A DNA stretch of 64,000 nucleotides from Pelodera strongyloides (lineage: Eukaryota > Nematoda > Chromadorea > Rhabditida > Rhabditidae). The DNA is taken from positions 454,001-518,000 of the forward strand of contig JAANDG010000003.1 in assembly GCA_036852015.1 (NCBI GenBank), read 5' to 3'. Below, piece by piece: positions 35,583 through 45,687 of this stretch. A program made the translations under genes and the position numbers. Within the stretch, counting starts at the first letter, position 1. Each line of letters begins with the position of its first letter. The notes under the pieces were generated by a model. That model was not told the origin of the DNA and searched no databases. It saw only the letters and a program-made list of their open reading frames with translations.

Positions 35583-37443
35583 AAGCTTTTTTGGGAAAGC
35601 TTACATATACTATTACATGACAGGCCTGGTACGTGGTAGCATGGAGTAAGGCTAATACGCGTATTTTAATTATATATAACTAGTATCAAAGTTCCATTTT
35701 CGAGCAGAAATAATTCGGATGTGGAAGAAAACAATACAGATATTAATTAACCAAGAGTACCGCGAAAACCTACAAGAGAAAGTGATGGTAGCACAGACCA
35801 ACTACGACTAATTAGACCAAATTTTTGGACTCGCAGATATACGCAGATTGTTGCAAGTTGCAAGTATTGAATTATGTACTTAGTAGTTTAAATGATACTG
35901 TTTAAAGTATGTGTATAATATTTTGTACAGTTAGCATTATGAAATATTTTTATTTCATTTTCGACTGCCTTCATTAATCTGCTATCATATCATTCTATGG
36001 CACTTCGACTATGGATCGCCTCTTCGAAGCTAACCTTATACTTATAGAAAGGACCCCATATAAGAAAATTAGACGGAACTGAAGTTTCGAAGTATTGGGT
36101 CAAACAAAAATAGCCGATGTTTGGTATCTGCATCTGTCTATGTATTTCTTATTGTTTATTTGCCAACCAACTATACTACACAAAATTGTTGTTTATGACT
36201 TGGGCGCCTAGTAGACCAGAGATGGCCTACAATTAGTATATTATTTACGCAAATAAGGAGTCATACTATGGTCAACTCCCTTTTTTCTTAAAAGGCCCAC
36301 ATAACCAAAGTGATGTTACATTTTTCTACGATAAAGCTCCAGGTTGTTTGGTACCGAAAACAGCTCCTTACTGTAGCGAATTGTGGAAGTTATTGACAAA
36401 ACTAGATCCGATATGGACCGGACGAGACACATATGGCAATGGAAAGGCCCATGGCCCTTGCCATGGAATTCTTCATATTCATATAAATATTTGTTTATTT
36501 ACTATGTACACATAAAGTCAGAAGTGTGCATTATACATCATGGTGTACCGAACATATATCGAGGGTAGAACAAAAATACACATAATAAATAATAACAGAC
36601 CAGGAATTGTGAAAGTGCAAACAAGGGCATGTTGTCATTTTAAACAAGCATTGCTTATTATTATGTGCGTAACCAAACTAGAACGCGAGAGTTCGAAATT
36701 ACGGGCGGTTTTTTAAAACGTATGGTGGACAACTACCTTTCCATATGTTTGGATGCAAATGAAGTAAATTAGAATAAAACAATTCGGGCTCATTTATCAC
36801 GAATATATAGGAATTCAGTTCTCCGTCGTACGTTTCAAAAAGCTTTAGGCATTTATCATACTTTAGGCAATATACAGTATTCAGCGAATTTAAGCAAATT
36901 TGTTCTCGTATCCTAAAAAAAACATGATATTTCATTCCAGTCTGGCAAGTTTTTCTCACTTTTCGTCGATTGAAATGAAATTAAATACATGTGCAAATTC
37001 TTTAGGTAGAAGACTTTCGCGGAATTGAAACAATACATAATTTTGCAAAGGAAATGGTATGATATCCAATAAGCTAATCCTTTGGGATAACCGGATTTTG
37101 CATACCCTCTTTTCTCACAATCAGCAAAATGATAATATTCCCACGCTGATTTCACTTCCCATGCATTACGCTCTTTAGTATTTGATTAACCTTTGGACAG
37201 ACATTGCAATGTTGCAAAAAAAATAGTTTGTTTTCAAAATATCAACGTTTAATCGCATATGCTTTACACATTTGGGGAAAAACTGGGATTTGATTTGAAA
37301 ACTAGATTTCAGAAAGATTTCCCTGTGGGCATAAGTAAAGATCAAGAACAAGCAAGCAAATCTGCACTATGCAATCAATAACAACAAGTGTTAAAATGGT
37401 GTCATTGTGTCACTTCGTGAAGAGACGCGCTCACTAAAAATAT
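35583..37443. other. gene-poor stretch with a decayed CCGGCCGG element
   Basis: 36690-36850 keeps the family blocks ACGGGCGGTTTTTTAAAACG, GTGGACAACTACC and CGTACGTTTCAAAAAG, strongly mutated. An open frame of about 97 codons at 36238-36531 lacks an ATG and a recognisable family. Confidence 0.4.
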
Positions 37444-37625
37444 TTAAAGCGAAATAAATGCCGGTCTTTGAAACACCTCAAGTACACCCGCATTCTTATG
37501 CAACTTATGCAAATGAACATAAATTAGAATAAAAAATCGATCTAAATTCGAGCAAATTAGTATAAACACTTAAGAATTTCTTTGTCAATGATACGTTTTA
37601 AAAACCAGCCGGAATTTCGCTTTAA
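37444..37625. repeat. CCGGCCGG TTAA element (diverged)
   Basis: Starts TTAAAGCGAAATAAATGCCG and ends CCAGCCGGAATTTCGCTTTAA. Confidence 0.82.
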
Positions 37626-38263
37626 ATAATCATAGACCATGAAAATAACCAATTCAAACGAAATATAATATACTGGGAAGTTTTGATGAAGCGATGGATG
37701 CGCGAAACAATGACGTGATATTGAAATATTGCAGTATTGCACCATTGCCAGCTGAGATGTGTTCTAGGCCTTTAGCGGGCCGTTAGCGGGCCTTAGGCCT
37801 GAGGTTTGCACGCCCTCTTTTGTGACACTTCCAAAATGTCGAGCATTAAAGATTCACAGGGTTCCTTCCTCTTCGTGGTTCGTGATCGCAGCTCCACTCC
37901 CACTCTACTTTCAGGTCTGGGGCACTGACTTTTGCACGACAAAGTTTTTTTCGGGACTGAGATTCTTTAGCTAACAATAATTGACCACGTTGCACACGGA
38001 GTAATTGGTAGGTTACTTAACCCATTAGTGTGTGTTAACCTCAAAGCGTTAAGAAAGTATGTACTGTGCATGCATACAACACAGCAGCAACCTAACTATT
38101 CCATTCGTTGGTGTTCTGGACGAAACAAAAGGCACCCACGAACTACTTCCCTATGTGAAGTTTGTGCTTTGGCCGACATTATCGTTCAGAGGCTACGGTT
38201 GATGGGTGAGTTCTCGTCTTACTGTATCTAGCTTCTGACGTAACCGGGGGCCATGTCATCATG

Positions 38264-38380
38264 TCATTTTGGATGCGCCCGTGCAACTTCCGTTGAATTG
38301 TTGATGGCGACAGCGCGGCCCCCATCAAAACGACCACAGAGCATAATGATTAGTGTGAGAACTTCCTTGACAAAGGACAT
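38264..38380 (-). CDS. possible small secreted peptide, 38 residues, unproven
   Basis: An ATG-initiated frame starts MSFVKEVLTLIIMLCG, which could be a signal peptide, and runs to a TGA after TEVARAHPK. There are no cysteine pairs, no dibasic cleavage sites and no second exon I can join. It has an even chance or better of being a random frame. Confidence 0.2.
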   Translation of the reverse strand: MSFVKEVLTLIIMLCGRFDGGRAVAINNSTEVARAHPK

Positions 38381-38814
38381 TTTTCGGGCACTTTTTGGGG
38401 AACGATACGGATCTTCATTGTGTGGTACACATACATTTAAGGCGGTATAACGGGTATAACACACGGTTTTTGAGATTCATCATGGACAAGTGTCGTTCCA
38501 TATGCTCTATGCAAGGGAAATATTTAACGGCCTTTTTTTTTTAAACCGACCGGTTTTTGATAGCATAATTGTTACCACAGTTACACGTTTAATTAACGCT
38601 CGGAGCATAACGTATGTCTATGGTTCTGAAAGAAATTGACTAGTTTATTGAGAACAGCTCGTAGGAGACATCAATTACCGCATTAAGGAGACATCAATTA
38701 CCTTACAAGGCCAGGTTCACCAAAATCATTGTGAAAAAGCATGTCATATCATAGTCTCGTAGTCACATGCACCTATATTAAGCCATATAGGAAAGTTTTT
38801 TTGTCGAAAAATTC

Positions 38815-39312
38815 TATTTTACTTATTCTGTAGAAGCTGTTGAGGCATTGTTGAGGCCAAGAATTTTCCTTAGTAAGTTTTAGTGCAACTGCAGAGCAGC
38901 TGGAAAACAAACTTTTCAGCTGCCACTTTGTGATTCTCATCAAGGGTTATATTGGCTCGTATTCAATACTCCCGACCCGACTGCTGTATGTTTGATCACC
39001 AAACCACGATTCATGTGGGGGCCTTATTCGCAAATTATTTCCACATCACAATACCGTAAGAAATGCATTTTTCGCTGTCAAATTTGTGAAATGATGTAGC
39101 TTTACAACACAAAAATACAGCAATGCGTTTTATTATATGGACTTGTGCCTCTAAGAAGTACTACGCCGTATAAGAAACTCGTTTTTTCAGCGATTGTGTC
39201 TTATTCTGTAGCAGCTCCCGAGACATTATCTAGTCAAGACTTTCCTTACTTAGTTTTAGTACCAATACAGAGCAGCTGGAAAACAGACTTTACAGCTGCC
39301 ACTTTTAATTCT
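38815..39312. repeat. two imperfect direct repeats of about 120 bp
   Basis: Copies at 38815-38935 and 39197-39312 share CTTATTCTGTAG(A/C)AGCT, AGTTTTAGT and CAGAGCAGCTGGAAAAC followed by CAGCTGCCACTTT. The sequence between them is unrelated. Function unknown; it could be the remains of direct repeats of a larger element. Confidence 0.65.
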
Positions 39313-40357
39313 AGATTTGAAAAAAAAATATTTAGAAAGATAAAACAAAGCGTATATCATTCAATTTTGTCTTCGTTTTTGAACCCATCAAGTAAAGCCC
39401 TTAGTGATAGCATATTTTATGATACATTTAGATTTTCGCTTAACGAACTCACACCTATTGTAATTACAGACTTTTGGTATCTAATTTGTCTCAAGCATAG
39501 GTGTGTATTGAAGATCACGTATCCTAGTGATTTAGGAACCCAACGAATTGTTTGTCGAGAAAGAACTCTGTAGCGTACTCTTGTATTTGGTAGTCCGATA
39601 GTTCTAATTTCGAATCTTGATATAGTTTATAGTTTGATTAGGATTTATTATTTTTTGTGTGTAGCACAATTGACTTTTGCCCTTCGGCTATTTGACAATT
39701 GTTTTAATGATCATCGGTTAAATTGCTGATTGGTTATTGATCCCCGCACTTTTCGCTAGTATATAAATATATTTAGATTGTTCTGGAGTTAGTCTCTCGG
39801 AGCTTTGATATTTTTCTGTTGTTAGTTATGAAGTAGCCCTTTTGGTTGCTTCCCTCGTTCTATTTATTCTTTCGTTATTACTTAAGCTCAACCTTGAGAT
39901 CTCACAATGTTTTACCGTGCTCATTCCCATAATACTTCTGTTTAAAGTTTCCGCATGTTTTCTATAATAAACTTTTAACATTTATTCACAAACTGTACTC
40001 GATTGTTTCTGCTTGCGGATTTTCCCTTGCAAATATTGAATCCAATTCTTATGTCGATGTTTTACTTTATGAATGCATTTGTCTTACTTACTTTCCTGTG
40101 CTATGCTAGCTAGCCCTATTAATCATTGTTTATGTACCGCGTCGCCTTTTTATGTATAATCTCGTTGATTCAGTTAATCTCAAGTCTTGGCCATACGAGG
40201 AGGATTCCGAACTTGGATTTCTTGTACTCTGATTTAAGGATTCCCGCCTAGAAATCAGGTAGCGTACTAATGTTATTTCAGGTCTTTGTTTACTATCATC
40301 GCTCGGGGCCCAAAAGCCCAAACCGAGTTACTCTGTCACGATCGGAACGGATTTATC
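39313..40357. other. T-rich stretch upstream of the Srh-like gene, no gene recognised
   Basis: Holds a TATAAATATATTTAG box near 39761 and ATAATAAACTTTT near 39965. Such a pair could be a promoter and polyadenylation signal of a solo long terminal repeat, but no matching terminal duplication was found. Confidence 0.3.
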
Positions 40358-43300
40358 ATGGTCATTTTTCAACCGTTTTACGAGATCGACTATTTTTTCG
40401 AGCGTCTATTTGGTTATCCTGAGGAGACCATCCCTTGGCTGCTCGATGCGCCGTCCTTGAGGTTCTTGTCAAAATGGCCGGTTATTGTAGCCTATTTTTA
40501 ACAACATCATGCGCATATATTGTATGCAAATGAGTATAATCAGTCTAAAAATCGCAGTAATTTGTATACACTACATCAAAGGACCAAAGTACAATGACCG
40601 GCATAGTTTATAAATAGGCTATCTACCGCTTTAGAATCAAAAACTTTTTTGTCGAAATCGCTATTTGAAACTAATTGTAATTGCCTTCAGAAGGCAACGT
40701 GTTCCCTTTTTTGTCGTCGCGTTTCTACTAACGATTCTTGTGGAAATCTCGACTTTTTATATTATTAGGTTGCACACACCGCCAAGTTTGGTCAACTTTA
40801 AGGAACACCTGACGTTGCTAATTGTAAGTTTGTAGCCGGTTCAATCAGTTTTTTTTTGTTTTGTTTTACACTTCAAGAGCGTGCACCTTTATTCAAGGGA
40901 GGAGACACACCTAGCTTGTAAAACAGGGTATTGGCGGAAGTCACGGATCCTTTAATGTGGTTCGTATGTTTTAGATCGTACCAGTGCTCGTATCTTTTGT
41001 TTTTTTGTTTTTATATCATCCGTATTTTTACGGCACGGACTTTCCCTTTGTATGTAACATCGCTCTTATTCGGCTCTTTACCAACGCAATCCCGGACAAA
41101 CTTCTCGGAGTAAGGGCTTATTTATATACTACATTACGAAAGGGCATGAAGTTGTCAATGAATGCGCAAGGAGGTGGAATAGAGCAGGAAATACGAAGGG
41201 ATTTCTTACTTTTTGGTAGTTGGAGCTTGCGAATTATTAACAACAAGTCCTAAAACAAAGGTTATGTATATCTGTGCTCAAATATGGAGCGCCAGTCGGC
41301 TGACGCGTCTTTCCCTACTTATGAAACGTCGAAAACATAGATATTGTGAATGAAGGCAATAAGTTCTGAAGTCATTATGAGCTTCGTTTGCATCTCCACC
41401 CTTTTTACACTGCGGAACATTTTATTCAAATGGAACTTCCGTAACGCACAGGGTGTCTAAACTTATAGCCAGGAATGGAATAGACTATAGAAAACAGTGC
41501 AAGGCACTGACCCCGTTTCAACCCATATATCATATACGAGGGTTTTGCCCGGGCTGGGTCTCATCAGTATGATACCCGGGCTTTATGGAATATTGAATAT
41601 ATGAATATAATATATGGCGATGGTGTCGTTGGTGTCGTATGGGGGTGAGTGGCGCTGTCCGCTATCGGTCTGTATGTAGGGCAACCAATGTCAGACACAC
41701 AGAGGGCGAAGAGAACAGCCGCTCTAGTGCCAGCCTCTAGTCTAGTCCACGGGGATTATGGAATGTATCGATTCTCGGTCGAGATAGCCGAGACATTCCC
41801 GGGCGACAGGAAGATGAAGTTGCTTGGAACAAAATGGTTGTTAACTTGACGAGCAAACGGCGAGACACAGGGTGCTAGCGCACACTACAGTTACTCTTTT
41901 ATATAATGAGACCAGTCGGCTCACGCCGCCTGAGGCGACTTACATGGAAATGTGATTGGTTTAGCATGGGCATACTTCTATACAAAGTTTCAAACGTATC
42001 ATAAGAAATTCACATAATAGGAAACAATTGCTGCGACACTCTTTTTATACACGAACACGCGAAACACTTGTCGAAAAATTGCATTTCCGTAACGCACATC
42101 GGTATGCAAATTACGCTACAGTTACTCGTTTATATAATACCAGTCGGCTCACGCCGCCTGAGGCGACTTACATGGAAATACGATTGGTTTAGCATGGGCA
42201 TACTTATATATAGAGGTGTTTGACCGCATGCTGTGTCTACGCGGTCATGCGGTCATGCGGTTATGCGGTGCGGTGTACAATAGCCCGCAACTTACGCTAC
42301 TGTTACACTTTTATATAATAAGATCTTATTATATAATATAAAGGAGAAGAGTTTACTTTTTTGTTTGTGTGAACGGAACGAAAAATCTGAAAAAGGCTAT
42401 AAAAGGAGAGCCGGAGTCCAGTCTTGAGCAAGCGAAATCCGAATCTTATTTCATTATTCTTCTGTATACGTTGCAAACGTTTCACACAAATGTGCTTACT
42501 GTTCCTGCATTTTAAACTTTGCAAGTCGCGCAGGCGGCGATAGCCGTCTGGTAATAAGATAATAAGAAAAAGAAGATTGTGTCGCAGCTTCGACCTAAAG
42601 AAAACAGATTCGGATTTTAGGGGATCCTTCTGGAGTCCTTCTTTTGTGCATTATACTTTGTCACTCGATGCTTTTCACAACGTATGATTATTTTAATGGA
42701 TAGTACCAAGAGGGAATCTGTACAACGTACCGTCCTCTATATTGATATTGCAGTATTCGCCTATAGCAACATTTTCGGCCTAGGCAGCCTGGCTTTCTTA
42801 GTGAAGGACTCGCAATTTCTAAAACCACTGTTGGTATGTTGTACTAATTCTACAAATCTTTGATGAAAAAAGGAGAATAGAATCTGTGTCTCGAGCACCA
42901 GTGTCATGAAAACAATTAACTATAGCGCACTATAATGGCTTATTGATTATCAATCAATGCAAAGAAAGACTCTAACCAATGAGAACCCCTAAGACACCGC
43001 AATTCTAGCCCACAGTGCAAAAATTTTACGCCACAGGAATGTGCTCCTTTATTCCATGTGGTTCAATACAGTGTACAAGGCTTATGGCATGATCGCAGTG
43101 ATCCTGAGCATTAGGTGAGCAGTTCCAGATGAAAAATTGCTCGAAGCCTACCGAAGGAGGATAATTTACCACAGGCTCGGGTTCCCTACTGCCTAAAACT
43201 AGGCACGAACATTCGATCACCAAAACACTATCCCTTTTGAGATGAGCCAACATCAGTGACATCAATGTATGATTGAATGAACTACCCTAGAATAAAGGAG

Positions 43301-45012
43301 CACGCTCTCCTGGCGTAAAAGATTTATTTATTTATTTACAAGTGCCTCTTTCAGAATGCCACGGTTATATTTTATATTTGTACAAACAGAGGAGAGCTCG
43401 ATATTGGGTTTTACGGACGACACTTCAATGAACCTGATGGTGCTATTTATTGGCATTTTTCTGGTGTATCTGTGCACGGCTATTGTTGTCTACAACAGGA
43501 TTATCGTAAAAACAATGCAAGCAAAGGCGGCTTTCTTCAGTAAAAAGACACAGCAAATGAACCGTGCCTTGTATCTCGTCTTAGTGTCGCAGGTTCGTTT
43601 TAAGTGTTTGAGTTTAAAATTCATAAAGGTTAAGTTTTTGAGCAAAATAATCGCCGGATTTTCACGCGTGCGGCGGACAACTGCATTCGGGTGAGTTTAT
43701 GCTATGTGCAGTTGGGGCGTACTGCTGTATTTTATTAGGAGGCTCACGAATCTAAGTGTACGATCCCTTTCTTCTTGTCGATAGATGATGGTATTTGCTT
43801 CCAAAAAACATGCCTTATGAAGCAAAAGCTTTTAATTAGAAGGAATAAATCAATGTAGTGCTTAGAAATCTATCAAACTTCCTTACCATATCTTTTGTAA
43901 TTGTGTGTGTCCCGATAAAATTTGATAAAATTCTAAGCATTATATTGGTTTATTCCTTCTAATTAAGAGCTTTTGCTTCATAAGTCATGTTTATTGGAAG
44001 CAAATACCATCATCTATCGATAAGAAGAAAGAAATCGCACACTTAGATCTCGTGAGCATCCTCCTTTAAGGCCCCTGTTCTAGACAGAAGTGTTATTTTA
44101 CTCTGGTCCTTAGGCGCGCAGCGCGGTAATGCATAGCCGCGCCCGCGGGAAAAGATTGCAAATTTGCATTTAAATACTCGAGATAGACAAAAACGGGCGC
44201 AGGCCTCGCCTTCTTTTCGACGTCTCCGCCTTTCCCAGTCTTTTCCGTCGACGCGGTTACGCATGTCCGCGCTGCGCGCCTGAGAACGTAGTATGTTAAG
44301 ATTTTTAATCCTCAAAAACAAGGACACCAACCCAGTAGTTCATTCGTTGCCGATCTGGGAATAAATACACCTGGTTTACTTAACACCCGGACAATCAGAC
44401 ACCTAGATTAGACTGACAAAATAAGTGCGCTCCTTTCTCCATCCCAATATTTTTCAGTTTATTTCTTTTCTCCTGGTCGCCGGCATTCCGGCTGGTGCAG
44501 CGACTGCATTTATCATTTTTGAGATGCGACTTCGATTTTATTACGACCGTGAGCCGCTTTATAATTATACGTTGTAAGGCGACTTTCGAGCAAATAACGT
44601 TCAAAGTAACTGTACGCATGCTATCAAAGTACTCACAAAAAATGGGCATATGATACGACTGATTCCCTCCAAAATTTACATAATAATAATAACTGATAAT
44701 AATAATTCCTTGTCGGCATTCCTCAAACTTTTCTATTTTATAGAGTAGGATTATGAAAGAAGACGGTCTGGCACACAGCATTACCAAATCTCTTCGATAA
44801 AAAAATGCTTGTCAACTTTAGTGCTTAGTTGGATTTGCTTTTTCTGTGTGGCTCTAGCCTGTGTTTCGCTGCCGATCGTGCTAACGTTGGTTATCAAACC
44901 ATACCGGGTCGCAATTCATTCATATATGAGGATATTCGTCTGTCAAAAGAAGTCACCGGCGTTACCGAAAAGCACAATTGTGGCACCCGCATCTACATCG
45001 ACAAAGAAATGA
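40358..45012 (+). CDS. Srh-like seven-helix chemoreceptor, one uncertain junction
   Basis: Candidate chemosensory GPCR. Proposed exons are 40358-40467, 40691-40823, 40975-41109, 42621-42829, 43355-43592, 44458-44548 and 44822-45012, giving 368 residues in one frame. Exon 2 holds helix 1 followed by RLHTPPSLVNFKEHLTLL, like the helix 1 to 2 block of Srh/Sri receptors. Exon 3 has LYHPYFYGTDFPFVCN. Exon 4 has ALYFVTRCFSQRMIIL at the end of helix 3. Exon 5 has FFSKKTQQMNRALYLVLVSQ before helix 6, and exon 7 has SLPIVLTLVIKPYRVAI at helix 7. Weak points: the exon 1 donor (GTCAAA) and the exon 4 donor. The strong exon 4 donor at 42834 is out of phase with exon 5, and the in-phase one (GTTGGT) is poor. 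A missed small exon or a lesion is possible. The family call is by motif only; Sri or Srd relatives remain possible. Confidence 0.6.
40868..40912 (-). mobile_element. tail fragment of the tRNA-derived SINE
   Basis: CTTCAAGAGCGTGCACCTTT then ATTCAAGG is identical to the tail of the copy at 46873. Only the tail is present. Confidence 0.6.
41880..42560. repeat. element with GGCTATCGCCGCCTGAGGCGAC-type inverted ends and internal direct repeats
   Basis: The left end CCAGTCGGCTCACGCCGCCT mirrors the right end GGCGGCGATAGCCGTCTGG. The first 85 bases (TTTATATAAT to GGTTTAGCATGGGCATACTT) occur twice, at 41897-41985 and 42127-42213. The right part (42340-42555) is the paralogue of the unit interrupted at 16860. 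All of it lies in intron 3 of the Srh-like gene. Confidence 0.75.
43020..43320. mobile_element. diverged SINE copy in intron 4 of the Srh-like gene
   Basis: On the minus strand CGAGCAATTTTTCATCTGGA and GCTCAGGATC match the copy at 46873-47140, and the tail is AATAAAGGAGCACATTCCTG. A second, inverted tail (AATAAAGGAGCACGCTCTCC) at 43291 makes the insert partly palindromic. Confidence 0.6.
43735..44069. repeat. GGAGGAGGCTCACGAG TTAA palindrome in intron 5 of the Srh-like gene
   Basis: The left end is worn (TTAGGAGGCTCACGAA); the right end is CTCGTGAGCATCCTCCTTTAA. The arms share AAAGCTTTTAATTAGAAGGA and CATCATCTATCGATAAGAAG. Confidence 0.82.
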
Positions 45013-45687
45013 AAATTAAAGCCAAACAAGAGCCGGTTTTTGAAACTTGGAACTGTGCTTTTGAAATTCAAACTGTGCTCGATTTGCTATTCTAATCATA
45101 CTCGCATGGCATGGGAAGGCATTATCCGAAGTAGATTCAGCTTCAAAAACAGGCTGTTATACCGCTTTAAAATGTTGTGTTGATTAAAAATAAATGAATA
45201 TTCCCTGCTCGTTGCTCGTTTGCCGTTGTTCGTTTGCGCTGCTCGTTTGCCGATAAGTTACTCACTTCCGATGGTGTTTTCGCTAAGAATCACGAAACCA
45301 GTTTGTCATGGAAAAAAGATTGAATTTAGTGGCCTCATTGACAGTTCAACGGGATGTTTTGAGTTCCAATTAGATAGCAACCACATTTATTCAACACATT
45401 AGCTCATTAACTACAATTTAGTCCCTGATCGTTTGGTTAATTGTTCTCGTCATGTTTTTTTTTGGAATTCGCCTAATTCCCAATTGTCTCGATGCAAACT
45501 AGCAGAATGAGCTTTTCAATAAGAGGAATTCGTTATCGACTGCAAGCGAAGCATGTACAAAAATGGTTCGATGCGCATCACTGAACACTGGAACTTTTGA
45601 CGTTATGGAATTTTTATTTGCACAAAACGTGTGTATTCATTCAAATCTGATTCAAATCTAACAAAAATCTGAAATAAATTTGGTATT
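45013..45687. other. intergenic between Srh-like and Sre genes
   Basis: 45030-45172 is a worn CCGGCCGG-family relative (GAGCCGGTTTTTGAAAC, ends CCGCTTTAAA). At 45208-45255 GCTCGTTTGCCG-like words repeat in tandem. No exon seen. Confidence 0.45.

Noticed and set aside
36238..36531. Open stretch of about 97 codons with PGCLVPKTAPYC
   Set aside because: No ATG, no flanking splice sites that extend it, and no family match. It could be one unplaced exon or chance.
39145..39573. Longest single-exon open frame in the window (142 codons)
   Set aside because: It starts with TTG, not ATG, has a biased AT-rich composition, no domain, and overlaps one copy of the 120-bp direct repeat.
39560..40150. Solo long terminal repeat
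   Set aside because: TATA-like and AATAAA-like motifs are suggestive, but no TG...CA ends, target duplication or second copy were found in the window.
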